From Clostridium frigoris (lineage in GTDB: Bacteria; Bacillota; Clostridia; Clostridiales; Clostridiaceae), in NCBI RefSeq assembly GCF_018861865.1, contig NZ_JAHLDV010000013.1:1-64000 (forward strand): DNA of 64,000 nucleotides, in the 5' to 3' direction. The notes under the pieces were generated by a model that saw only the letters and a list, made by a program, of their open reading frames with translations, was not told where the DNA came from and searched no databases. This document shows, piece after piece, positions 8,191 through 16,352 of the stretch. The first letter of the stretch is position 1, and every line of letters begins with the position of its first letter. The position numbers and the translations under genes are program-made.

Positions 8191-8949
8191 TTAGAGCTCT
8201 TTAAATTTCTTTAAATTCTTTTTTTTCTTTCGTTTATCATTTTTCTCAAGTAAGAATATGGACAAAACACTTATTTCGTAAAGCACTACAATTGGCATAG
8301 TTACAACTATTAAAGTAAAAGCATCTGAACTTGGGGTTATCAAAGCCGCAACTATAAAGGATATCAAAATTGTCATCTTTCTCGCCTTTTTAAGCATTTT
8401 AGAATTAATAATTCCAATTCTCGATAAAGCTATCAATATTAGAGGCAATTCAAATATTACCCCTATACAAAAAAGTAATAACCCTATGAACGAAAAGTAT
8501 TCACTTGCAGAAAGTATAGGTTGCATAAACCCATCACTAGTATCCATAAGAAATTTTATAGTAGTAGGTAGCACCAATGTATATCCAAAATACATTCCAA
8601 AAACAAAAAGGGAAAAAGACAAAGGTATAATAACAAATACCAAAAGTCTCTTTATTTTTTTCGTAAGTATAGACCCAATTGCTTTCATTACTAACAACAG
8701 AATTACAGGTGATGCTATTACTAGCCCTCCTAAGAAAGAAACGCTTACTTTTGCCATTAATCCTTCAGAGGGAGTCATAAAATGTAATTGTATTCCATTA
8801 AGTGGCTTTGCAAGGACATTAATTAACAAACTAGATTTTAGATATACAAGGGATGCCGCTGCAATAATAATTATAATTATCCAAATAATAATTTTTCTGG
8901 ATTTTCTAAACCAATGGGCAGCCTGAACAATTACTTCACTTTTAATCAT
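8191..8949 (-). CDS. TatC paralogue lacking the N-terminal signal-binding motif
   Basis: The 252-residue protein has the six-helix TatC fold and keeps the FMTPSEGLMAKVSVSF loop with the conserved Glu, followed by GGLVIASPVILL. The N-terminal HLxELRxR segment of normal TatC is replaced by QAAHWFRKSRKIII, which has no Glu in the usual place. The loop after helix 3 (SILTKKIKRLL) is also altered. It may be a structural partner of the canonical TatC rather than a signal receptor; that is inference. It lies between tatA and the second tatC, with gaps of 23 and 35 bases. Confidence 0.85.
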   Translation of the reverse strand: MIKSEVIVQAAHWFRKSRKIIIWIIIIIIAAASLVYLKSSLLINVLAKPLNGIQLHFMTPSEGLMAKVSVSFLGGLVIASPVILLLVMKAIGSILTKKIKRLLVFVIIPLSFSLFVFGMYFGYTLVLPTTIKFLMDTSDGFMQPILSASEYFSFIGLLLFCIGVIFELPLILIALSRIGIINSKMLKKARKMTILISFIVAALITPSSDAFTLIVVTMPIVVLYEISVLSIFLLEKNDKRKKKKNLKKFKEL

Positions 8950-8972
8950 AGTATTACTCCCTAAAGATTATT

Positions 8973-9203
8973 TTACTTCTTATTTTTAGTTTCTTCTGTT
9001 TTAACTTCCGCCTTAGTCTCTGCTCCTTTAACTTCATCCTTAGCTTCTTTTTTATTATCATTCATTAGCTCTGATGATGCCTTTTTAAATTCTTTTATTG
9101 TTTCACCAACAGACTTACCCAGGGACGGTAACTTTCCTGGTCCAAAAATTATAAGTGCAATAACTAATATTATCGCAAGCTCTGGAAAACCTATTCTTGG
9201 CAT
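8973..9203 (-). CDS. tatA: Twin-arginine translocase subunit TatA
   Basis: The 76-residue protein has one N-terminal membrane helix ([15 protein letters not shown]), the [15 protein letters not shown] hinge, an amphipathic helix and a charged Lys/Glu tail. This is the pore-forming or membrane-weakening component of the Tat system. No separate tatB is present in the window, as is usual in Firmicutes. A strong GAGGAGGG ribosome site precedes the ATG. It heads the tatA-tatC-tatC block inside the hydrogenase operon. Confidence 0.95.
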   Translation of the reverse strand: MPRIGFPELAIILVIALIIFGPGKLPSLGKSVGETIKEFKKASSELMNDNKKEAKDEVKGAETKAEVKTEETKNKK

Positions 9204-9251
9204 AATAAAATCCCTCCTCTTAATTTAACCTTCTTATTTAACCTTGTAATT

Positions 9252-9920
9252 TTATTGGGTCTTCAATTTTTTATTTTGTATTTTACTTTTTAACCATGAA
9301 CATATTTCATCTATACCCTTATCTTTAACACAGGATGTTTCAAAGGTATCCGCGTTAGCGTTTAAAGATTTTATATCTCTGTAGAACTCTTTTTTATCAA
9401 AATCAGTAAATTCTATCAGGTCTAGTTTATTCAAAATAATCGCACCACTTTTTTCAAACATCAGTGGATATTTAAGTGGTTTGTCATTTCCTTCTGTGGT
9501 ACTCAAAACACAGATTTTTATATCCTCACCAATTTCAAATTCTGCAGGACATACCAAATTACCAACATTTTCAATCACTAATAAATCAAGCTTATCAAGA
9601 GTTAATGAGTTTAATGCACCCTTAATCATTTCTGCGTCGAGGTGGCAAGCTCCACAAGTGTTGATCTGAATCACGGGAACACCTTGTGCTTCTATCCTCT
9701 GGGCATCCTTAGTTGTATAAATATCTCCTTCAATTACAGCAATATTCATATCGTTTTTAAGCTTAGCTATTATTTTTTCAAGTAGCGAAGTCTTACCTGA
9801 GCCAGGTGAACTCATCAGGTTTATTACATAGATACCTTTTTCATCTAGCATTTTTCTGTTTTTAGAGGTTAACTCATCATTTGTTTGAAGAATGTTTGTA
9901 ACTACCTTTATTTCGCTCAT
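9252..9920 (-). CDS. hypB: Hydrogenase nickel-insertion GTPase HypB
   Basis: HypB delivers Ni(II) to the large subunit with HypA, using GTP hydrolysis. The 222-residue protein has the P-loop SSPGSGKTSLL near residue 37, the metal-binding CGACHLD around residue 94, IENVGNLVCP, and the guanine motif NKLDL. The His-rich N-terminal nickel-storage tail found in some HypB proteins is missing. The gene follows hypA with a 3-base gap and precedes tatA by 48 bases. Confidence 0.96.
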   Translation of the reverse strand: MSEIKVVTNILQTNDELTSKNRKMLDEKGIYVINLMSSPGSGKTSLLEKIIAKLKNDMNIAVIEGDIYTTKDAQRIEAQGVPVIQINTCGACHLDAEMIKGALNSLTLDKLDLLVIENVGNLVCPAEFEIGEDIKICVLSTTEGNDKPLKYPLMFEKSGAIILNKLDLIEFTDFDKKEFYRDIKSLNANADTFETSCVKDKGIDEICSWLKSKIQNKKLKTQ

Positions 9921-9923
9921 ATT

Positions 9924-10265
9924 TTAATCTCCTTCTATGGTATTTATATAAAGCTCGTATCCACTAATAATATTAGAACTAAATTTATTGCATCTTGGAC
10001 AAAGTTTATTAAAGTGATCAATTGGAAACTCTTGTTTGCAATCAACACATTTAGCAACAGCTTTTACTTTTTCTATCTCTAAAGTTGACCCTTCAAGCAT
10101 CGTATTAATTATGCAACTTTTAAATGCAAAGTTTAAAGACTCTGGCATAACACCAGATAATTCTCCAATTTTTAAAGATACTTTATTAACTTTAGTAAAT
10201 TTATTTTCATTTGCTTTATTCGTTACTATCTCAACAACACTTTGGATTATAGAAACCTCATGCAT
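9924..10265 (-). CDS. hypA: Hydrogenase nickel metallochaperone HypA
   Basis: The protein has 113 residues. The N-terminal MHEVSI motif supplies the Ni-binding His2, and a zinc ribbon is formed by CVDCKQEF and CPRC (about residues 72-93). HypA passes nickel to the large-subunit precursor together with HypB, which follows immediately. The operon order, downstream of the protease, matches hydrogenase clusters of other Firmicutes. Confidence 0.95.
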   Translation of the reverse strand: MHEVSIIQSVVEIVTNKANENKFTKVNKVSLKIGELSGVMPESLNFAFKSCIINTMLEGSTLEIEKVKAVAKCVDCKQEFPIDHFNKLCPRCNKFSSNIISGYELYINTIEGD

Positions 10266-10274
10266 ATATATCTC

Positions 10275-10739
10275 CTAGTTAATCTCTAATTCTTTTTTTA
10301 TATTTCCAATTATTTCTGATATTTTAGAAACCATTATTTCTGTCATTTCTAGACCTACATCTATTTTTTCTGGTTCAATTCCAAATATAACAACATCAGG
10401 ATACCTATTCATCATATTTGCCATTTTTACTACATCTAGTATTTGAACATCATGAATAGAAAGATTTTCTTTTTTATAATTTTTAATATCATCTGGTTTT
10501 ATTTTGTAAATTGTACCTGCTTTTAAACCAGCCCTTAAACAATCTACAACTATAACTTTTTTAAAATCAAGAAAGAAACCAAGAGTATCAAGTGTGGAAG
10601 TACCACCATCTACTAATTCAATAGTAGATGGAAGGTTTTCCTTTTCCAATTGCTCTATCACATGTACTCCCACACCATCATCTTGAAGCAAAATATTACC
10701 TATACCGATGATGACTGCGTCTTTCATAACTAAACTCAA
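10275..10739 (-). CDS. Hydrogenase maturation endopeptidase (HyaD/HybD family)
   Basis: This 154-residue protein belongs to the M52 protease family, which removes the C-terminal tail of the large subunit after nickel insertion. Visible signatures are GIGNILLQDDGVGVHV near the N-terminus (with the nickel-sensing acidic residue), VDGGTSTLDT, VVDCLRAG and HDVQILDV. The start overlaps the stop of the large-subunit gene: TTG at 10739 shares bases with that stop, and an ATG at 10727 is the alternative. Its expected substrate, a 17-residue tail, is present in the gene just upstream. Confidence 0.92.
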   Translation of the reverse strand: MSLVMKDAVIIGIGNILLQDDGVGVHVIEQLEKENLPSTIELVDGGTSTLDTLGFFLDFKKVIVVDCLRAGLKAGTIYKIKPDDIKNYKKENLSIHDVQILDVVKMANMMNRYPDVVIFGIEPEKIDVGLEMTEIMVSKISEIIGNIKKELEIN

Positions 10740-12148
10740 ATTGCTTGTACAACAAAGTTTGACATTTCAATTCCTTCTGGGGACATTACATGTACCGAGC
10801 ATCCTGTACATGGATCAAATGAATGTACTATCCTTAAAAGTTCCACTGGCTGAGTAACATCTACAACATGAGTTCCAATCAAAGCTTTTTCAATAGGTCC
10901 TACGTTTCCTGCATCATCCATTGGTGAAGCATTCCAACAAGTTGGAGTTACTATTTGGTATTTAGATATTTTTGAAGTTGCAACAGAAACCCAATGTCCA
11001 AGAGCCCCTCTTGGTGCCTCGGTTAAGCCTATTCCACTTCCTGAAATGGGTGCTCCAAGATTTGTAAATGCACTTGCACCAGCTACTATTTGATTGAGCC
11101 ATGTCTGCATGCTAGAAGCAATCTTAGCTGTTTCAGTATATCTAGCCATATGTCTGTCCATTACAGAAATTCCATTTCTATAATCTCCACTAATCCAAGT
11201 TCTTGCAAGGCTTCCTGCTTCATAAGGAGTACCATTGTATCTTGGAGCTTTAAGCCAGGTATAAGCACCTGTTTTACCAAAGCTTGGAGTTGTTGTTTCA
11301 CTTGCGGGGTTAACACCAGATGGTGATGTATACCAGGAATGTCCTACGTATTCTTTTATATTTGCAGTTGAGAATCCTCCTACAACTCCATTTGTGACAG
11401 TACCCGCTGGGAAGAGCTTACTGCCGGTAGTATTTGTATCAAATACTCCATAGGATATTAAATTACCGTATCCCTTACCTATGGTGTAGTAATCACTATA
11501 TGTTGTAGCCAATAGATTAACATCGGCTTTATATGTACCTGTGATAAAAGTTGTAATAGTATTTAAATAATTTCTAAAGTTTGTTATGTCTGTTGAGGTC
11601 GGAATAGCAGTTACGCCTCCAGGAACTACATTACCAACATGTGGGAGCTTACCACCAAAAATTGCACCCATCTCATGTGCTTTTCGCCTTATTGACAAAG
11701 CTGCAACATAATTGTTTATTAAAGTTTGACTATCAGCAGCATTAAACTTAAAATCTTGACTATATCCCGGGGTCCAAGGGTGAACCTGTGGTCCCTTAAC
11801 ATAATCCATTAATGCTAGTTGATAAAAATGTAATATGCTGTTAGATATAAAGTTAGATCCTTGTATTAGGTCTCTTAAAAGAAGCGCTTGTAAATTTGGA
11901 GTAAATCCTGAAGCAGCTTCAACAGCCTTTGAAGATGCAATTGCATGGGATACAGGACAAATTCCACAAATTCTTTGTGTTAAGAATGCTGCATCCTTTG
12001 GGACTCTGCCTATAAGCATGTTTTCAAAGTCTCTAAATAAATTACCAGTTGATTGCGCCACTGTTACAATATTGTTTGCGTCAAGAGTTACTGAAACCTT
12101 TAAGTGACCTTCAAGTCTTGTTATTGGATCTAATACTATAGTACTCAT
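10736..12148 (-). CDS. [NiFe] hydrogenase large subunit
   Basis: The protein (470 residues) carries the bimetallic NiFe site. Nickel ligands are visible as RICGICPVSHA (Cys61, Cys64) and DPCTGCSVH (Cys447, Cys450). The conserved Glu lies in ITRLEGHLKV. The peptide after His453 (17 residues, starting VMSPEG) is the tail removed by the protease encoded next. At 470 residues it is somewhat shorter than typical group 1 large subunits. It is expected to be folded with the small subunit in the cytoplasm and exported with it. It lies 43 bases after the small-subunit gene in an operon that carries all hyp genes except hypF. Confidence 0.95.
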   Translation of the reverse strand: MSTIVLDPITRLEGHLKVSVTLDANNIVTVAQSTGNLFRDFENMLIGRVPKDAAFLTQRICGICPVSHAIASSKAVEAASGFTPNLQALLLRDLIQGSNFISNSILHFYQLALMDYVKGPQVHPWTPGYSQDFKFNAADSQTLINNYVAALSIRRKAHEMGAIFGGKLPHVGNVVPGGVTAIPTSTDITNFRNYLNTITTFITGTYKADVNLLATTYSDYYTIGKGYGNLISYGVFDTNTTGSKLFPAGTVTNGVVGGFSTANIKEYVGHSWYTSPSGVNPASETTTPSFGKTGAYTWLKAPRYNGTPYEAGSLARTWISGDYRNGISVMDRHMARYTETAKIASSMQTWLNQIVAGASAFTNLGAPISGSGIGLTEAPRGALGHWVSVATSKISKYQIVTPTCWNASPMDDAGNVGPIEKALIGTHVVDVTQPVELLRIVHSFDPCTGCSVHVMSPEGIEMSNFVVQAI

Positions 12149-12191
12149 CTATTATCATTCCTTTCTTTAATAAATTAATAGTTTGAATGGC

Positions 12192-13076
12192 TTACAATAA
12201 TGGATTTTTAGGGAAGGTGGGATTCGCACATCCTATACAAGGATAATTAACTCCTATACACCAAGCCTGATTATTATTCCATTTCATTAATGAGCAAACA
12301 TTATTGGTAGTTGGTCCATTACATCCCAATCCTCGGAAGCATCCAGTTGCTGATCCTATTTGGATTGCATTACCAGTTCCTTTTCGTAGACAAGTATTAT
12401 GTACCGTTGACCCATAATATTTAGTAGGTCTGTTGTTATTATCTATTGCTGGATTGCCAATTAAAATTAAATCAAGAAGAGATTGAATCAAAACTGTAGG
12501 ATGAACGGGATAACCTGATAAATTCACTATAGGGTTAGTTGTTTTCCCAGTTAAGATAGTTTTAACACTTTGGCATCCTGTACTGTTTGCACCACTTGCA
12601 GGGACTCCACCAAATGAAGCACAAGTTCCTGCAGCTACTACATATTTTGCCATAGGGCCATACTTTAAAACAGCTTGTTGCATTGTTAATGGGACTCCAT
12701 TAACCTCACCAACTATACAATAGTTTCCACTTGCACCAGTAGGTATTGCCCCCTCTATAACTAGTATAAATTGACCCTTATACAAAGTTGCACTTTGATC
12801 AAGTGTTTGCATTGCAAGATCACCTGAAGCAGTCATAATTGTGCTGTTATATTTCATACTTATTTTATTTAAGAGTACATCATCAATAGTAGCTGGATTA
12901 GTTACGTTTAAAGTGGAAATTGTGCATCCTGAGCAGCCTGCACCTTGAATCCAAATTATTGGTGGATCTGTTTGCGCGGCAAGAACAGTGTTTACATTTG
13001 TAAGATCAAAATCTATATTTAAAGCAACTCCTGCCGCAACAGACCACTTTAAAAAATCTCTTCTACTTATTTTCAT
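12192..13076 (-). CDS. [NiFe] hydrogenase small subunit with Tat signal; altered proximal-cluster ligand
   Basis: The protein (294 residues) begins with the Tat signal SRRDFLK and a hydrophobic stretch ending near AA34, so the enzyme should act outside the membrane. Cys48, Cys51 and Cys152 are proximal-cluster ligands. The fourth, normally in PGCPP, is Tyr189 (LSGYPVHP), one base change from Cys; an extra Cys168 (NSTGCQ) lies nearby. Distal ligands are His226, Cys229, Cys246 and Cys252. The medial set is Cys261, Cys280 and Cys283, plus Cys273 where [3Fe-4S] enzymes have Pro, so a medial [4Fe-4S] is likely. There is no C-terminal membrane helix and no cytochrome b gene, so the electron partner is unknown. 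It is the first gene of the operon. Confidence 0.93.
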   Translation of the reverse strand: MKISRRDFLKWSVAAGVALNIDFDLTNVNTVLAAQTDPPIIWIQGAGCSGCTISTLNVTNPATIDDVLLNKISMKYNSTIMTASGDLAMQTLDQSATLYKGQFILVIEGAIPTGASGNYCIVGEVNGVPLTMQQAVLKYGPMAKYVVAAGTCASFGGVPASGANSTGCQSVKTILTGKTTNPIVNLSGYPVHPTVLIQSLLDLILIGNPAIDNNNRPTKYYGSTVHNTCLRKGTGNAIQIGSATGCFRGLGCNGPTTNNVCSLMKWNNNQAWCIGVNYPCIGCANPTFPKNPLL

Positions 13077-13100
13077 AAATATCCTCCTTCAAAATTTAAA

Positions 13101-13116
13101 AAACTGTCGACGGTTT
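13101..13116. promoter_or_regulatory. Palindrome ahead of the hydrogenase operon
   Basis: AAACTGTCGACGGTTT is a 16-bp inverted repeat with one mismatched pair, 25 bases ahead of the small-subunit start codon. It is a possible repressor site or 5'-UTR hairpin. No protein can be assigned. Confidence 0.4.
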
Positions 13117-13162
13117 CCCTTTAACACCAATATACACTCGAACTATGTCGTAAGTATTGTTC

Positions 13163-13182
13163 TTTTGTTAAGTTTTGTTAAT
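13163..13182 (-). promoter_or_regulatory. TTAACAAAA direct repeat ahead of the hydrogenase operon
   Basis: On the minus strand two copies of TTAACAAAA start 10 bases apart, about 90 bases before the start codon. This resembles the repeats bound by OmpR/PhoB-type regulators. It differs from the TTTTAAT sites elsewhere in this window. No clear -10 can be chosen. Confidence 0.35.
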
Positions 13183-13243
13183 TTATATTAAATTGACCAT
13201 TAAATACTTTTGTATGAATTTTAGGAATACTTCTTATACAATT

Positions 13244-13280
13244 AAAGAGACAGCAGTTTTTAAACTGCTGTCTCTTTATT
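13244..13280 (-). terminator. Terminator after hypF
   Basis: A perfect 16-bp stem AAAGAGACAGCAGTTT/AAACTGCTGTCTCTTT with a 2-base loop lies 53 bases beyond the hypF stop. It separates the hypF unit from the hydrogenase operon. Confidence 0.8.
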
Positions 13281-13332
13281 ATAAATAATGTTTTAAATCT
13301 ATTAAATAATCTCCCGGATCGTTAAATATTTG

Positions 13333-15636
13333 TCAATCATTTAAAACATTTTGTAAATTGTTTTCTATTATTTCATTAGCTATAATTAGTTGTCCTACAG
13401 CTATACCTCCATCATTAGAAGGTAATTCCTTATGAGTATAAACTTTAAAATTACTATTTCTTAAATTTAAACATATTTTTTCTAATAGAAATGAATTTTG
13501 AAAAACCCCTCCACTTAAAGCCACTTCATTTATATTTGAATCTTCTCTTATTTGCTCACATATACTGATTGTTAAATTAACAATAGTATTTTGAAATTTT
13601 GAAGTTATAATTTTAGCTGATACTCCATTTATTTTATCATTTAGGGCCTCTATAATCATTTCATAAGGCTCTATAATATACATATCCCTTTTTATTACTT
13701 TATAAGTATATGCTTCTTCTATATTCATTTCTGATATAGCTTCAAGCTCAATGGAAGCCTGTCCTTCATATGTAACTACATCTATAATTCCAATTATATT
13801 TGCCATAGCATCAAAAAGTCTACCCATGCTCGAGGTCTCACTGCAATTAATGTTTGAATTTAAGATACTAATTAAAGTAATAGCCTTATTACCATATAAC
13901 TTAAAAATAATATCCGTAACTTCTTTTTTACTTTTTTGCTTGCTTAAAGCCTTATAAATATAGGAAACTGCCATTCTCCACGGTTCTTTAATTGACTTTT
14001 CTCCTCCAGGCATTTTTATATAATCAAGATGTCCTGCTCTTGTAAATTGAAGGCGGTCACAAATAAGAAATTCTCCACCCCATATTTTTGAGTCTGTACC
14101 ATAACCAGTTCCATCAAAACAAACTCCAATAACCTTTTTATGTGAATTATTTTCAAACATGTTACTAACTATGTGAGCATGATGATGTTGTACCGCTATC
14201 CTTTTCAAATCATATCCTAAAGCATACTTAGTTGACATATATCCTGGATGCATATCATGTGCAATAAATTCGGGAGTGAAAGAAAATATTTTTTTAAAAT
14301 GCTCCACATTATTTTTATAGTGTTCATAGGTTTCTAAATTTTCGAGATTACCATTAAATTGGCTTAAAAATAAGTACCCCTCTTTACTGATACAAAAAGT
14401 GTTCTTCATATTGGGACCACAAGCTAAGATATTTTTAATATTAGTCGCTTTAAAAGGAACAGGCACAAAACCTCTAGCTCGTCTCATAATTGTTTGATTA
14501 TCGTCTACAATTTTTAATACAGAATCATCAATTGGAACATATATTTCACGGTTATGCATAAGAAAATAATCCACAATACCGGATAATCCATCTCTTACAG
14601 AATCATCTTTATACTCTATTGGTAACCCATTAATATTTGCACTTGTCATAACAAGAATCTTAAGTTTTTGTGAAAATAATAAAATATGTATAGGCGTATA
14701 TGGTAGCATTACTCCAATTGTTTTTTGATTAGGTGCAATATTTTGAGGTAATTTAAATCTTTCCTTTTGATTCAAAATAACAATCGGTTTTTTTATTCCA
14801 GTTAATATTTCTTTTTCTAACTGGTTTACCCAACAATATTTTTCTACTGTCTCTATATCCTTTATCATAACCGCAAGAGGTTTAAATGGCCTTTTTTTTC
14901 TCTTCCTTAAGTTACTCACTGCATTTTCATTCAATCCATCGCAAGCAAGGTGAAACCCTCCTAGACCTTTTACAGCAAATATTTTTCCTTCCATAAGCAT
15001 GTCTTGAGCAAAACTTATAGGATCCTCTATATCTACTCTGTTACCTTTAGAATTCTCTATCCAAAGTTCTGGGCCACAAACCTTGCAGGCATTGGGTTGC
15101 GCATGAAATCTTCTATTTGTAGGATCTAAATATTCACTGCTACATTCCTTGCACATTTTAAATTCATTCATTGTGGTTTTGCACCTATCATAAGGTAATT
15201 CTTTAATTATAGAAAATCTAGGACCACAATTTGTACAATTAGTAAAAGCATACCCTTGTCTTCTATTATTCAAATTTAATATATCTTTAGTGCAATCACT
15301 ACAAGTAGCTATATCTGGTGAAACAAATGTGATTTTACCTAAACTCTTTTCACTTTCTTTAATTTCAAAATCGCAATAATTTAATACTTTATCGGCTCTT
15401 ATATTTATTTTCTCTATTTGAGCAAGGGGTGGGGGATTGTTTTTAAGAACTTGTAAAAATTTATCTAGCTCTTGTGAAGAGCCCTCAACATCTATATAAA
15501 CTCCCTGCGAATTATTATTCACCCATCCTTTTAACCCTAACGTTTTTGCTAGATTATATACGAATGGTCGGAAACCAACTCCCTGAACTATTCCTTCAAC
15601 CACAATAAAACTTCTCTTTTTATCCACAATACACAT
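13333..15636 (-). CDS. hypF: Carbamoyltransferase HypF
   Basis: HypF makes the carbamoyl group that becomes the CN ligand of [NiFe] hydrogenase and loads it on HypE. The 767-residue protein has the full domain order: acylphosphatase (GIVQGVGFRPFVYNLA, about residues 15-95), zinc-finger region (CSDC, CTNCGPRFS, CKECS, CKVCG, about 113-190), YrdC-like (KGLGGFHLACDG, about 222) and Kae1-like (VQHHHAHIVS around 484, CFDGTGYGTD). The given start has its ribosome site almost touching the ATG; a GTG nine bases downstream (15627) has better spacing from AGAAGGA. It lies 5 bases after a PAP2 gene and apart from the other hyp genes. Confidence 0.95.
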   Translation of the reverse strand: MCIVDKKRSFIVVEGIVQGVGFRPFVYNLAKTLGLKGWVNNNSQGVYIDVEGSSQELDKFLQVLKNNPPPLAQIEKINIRADKVLNYCDFEIKESEKSLGKITFVSPDIATCSDCTKDILNLNNRRQGYAFTNCTNCGPRFSIIKELPYDRCKTTMNEFKMCKECSSEYLDPTNRRFHAQPNACKVCGPELWIENSKGNRVDIEDPISFAQDMLMEGKIFAVKGLGGFHLACDGLNENAVSNLRKRKKRPFKPLAVMIKDIETVEKYCWVNQLEKEILTGIKKPIVILNQKERFKLPQNIAPNQKTIGVMLPYTPIHILLFSQKLKILVMTSANINGLPIEYKDDSVRDGLSGIVDYFLMHNREIYVPIDDSVLKIVDDNQTIMRRARGFVPVPFKATNIKNILACGPNMKNTFCISKEGYLFLSQFNGNLENLETYEHYKNNVEHFKKIFSFTPEFIAHDMHPGYMSTKYALGYDLKRIAVQHHHAHIVSNMFENNSHKKVIGVCFDGTGYGTDSKIWGGEFLICDRLQFTRAGHLDYIKMPGGEKSIKEPWRMAVSYIYKALSKQKSKKEVTDIIFKLYGNKAITLISILNSNINCSETSSMGRLFDAMANIIGIIDVVTYEGQASIELEAISEMNIEEAYTYKVIKRDMYIIEPYEMIIEALNDKINGVSAKIITSKFQNTIVNLTISICEQIREDSNINEVALSGGVFQNSFLLEKICLNLRNSNFKVYTHKELPSNDGGIAVGQLIIANEIIENNLQNVLND

Positions 15637-15641
15637 CCTTC

Positions 15642-16199
15642 TTATATACTAGACTTGAATTTGTGATCTAATTTATCGAATAAATAAATTACTACAGCAC
15701 TACACATAAGCCCTAAAACAGCCCCTGCTAAAACATCTGTAGGATAATGTACATATAAATACACCCTAGAAAAAGCTATCAAAGATGCTAAACTTATAAA
15801 TTCAATAGCATACTTTTTGAAACATTTTGCGAGTATCCCTGCAACTGCAAATGATGACATAGTGTGCCCTGATGGAAATGAATAAGATAATGGCCTCGTT
15901 ATTAAAATATTCATTGTTGATATAGTGTCTGATGGCCTAACACGTCTAAATATATTTTTCAGTATCTCCTCACCTAAAATCGTGCTTAAAATTAGTGCTG
16001 CTAAAGCCATAAATCCTACTTTTCTATATTTCTGATTACATATAAGTATCGCCGCTATTATAATCCATATGATTCCACCATTCCCTAGGTAAGTCGATAT
16101 AACCATAATTTTATTCATAATAATTCCATGCATGTTGTATTTGACAAACAATAATATAGAGTCATCAAATCTCTGTAATAAGGACATCATTTTCATCAT
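15642..16199 (-). CDS. PAP2-family membrane phosphatase
   Basis: This 185-residue membrane protein has an intact PAP2 active site in three parts: KNIFRRVRPS, FPSGHTMSSFA and SRVYLYVHYPTD. Such proteins dephosphorylate lipid pyrophosphates; BcrC-type members recycle undecaprenyl pyrophosphate, and the size fits that group. It is followed after 5 bases by hypF, probably in the same transcript. The promoter at 16248-16297 carries the TTTTAAT repeats also found at the DedA genes, suggesting co-regulation of carrier-lipid recycling. Confidence 0.88.
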   Translation of the reverse strand: MMKMMSLLQRFDDSILLFVKYNMHGIIMNKIMVISTYLGNGGIIWIIIAAILICNQKYRKVGFMALAALILSTILGEEILKNIFRRVRPSDTISTMNILITRPLSYSFPSGHTMSSFAVAGILAKCFKKYAIEFISLASLIAFSRVYLYVHYPTDVLAGAVLGLMCSAVVIYLFDKLDHKFKSSI

Positions 16200-16247
16200 T
16201 CCCCCTTTAATTATTAGGAGATTGTATAATTGTCCCCCATGCCTTAT

Positions 16248-16297
16248 ATAATATATTTATAAGATTAAAATCACATTAAAAGCATCTTAGATTTAAC
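16248..16297 (-). promoter_or_regulatory. TTTTAAT-repeat operator plus -10 for the PAP2-hypF unit
   Basis: On the minus strand the site reads AAATCTAAG, then TTTTAATGTGA and TTTTAATCTTA in tandem (11 bp), then TAAATA and TATTAT. TAATCT starts 14 bases before the -10, as in the other two copies. It lies about 50 bases ahead of the PAP2 start. The two-component system next to it (16353-18439) is a natural candidate reader. Confidence 0.55.
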
Positions 16298-16352
16298 TTA
16301 ATAATTATTATCTTTTAGCAAAGAATGTACAGATAACAATGAAGCCCGAAAT

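Noticed and set aside
7419-8926. Plus-strand open frames opposite the tatC genes
   Set aside because: They have no ribosome sites and the translated sequences look like complements of membrane proteins; the minus-strand tatC genes explain them.
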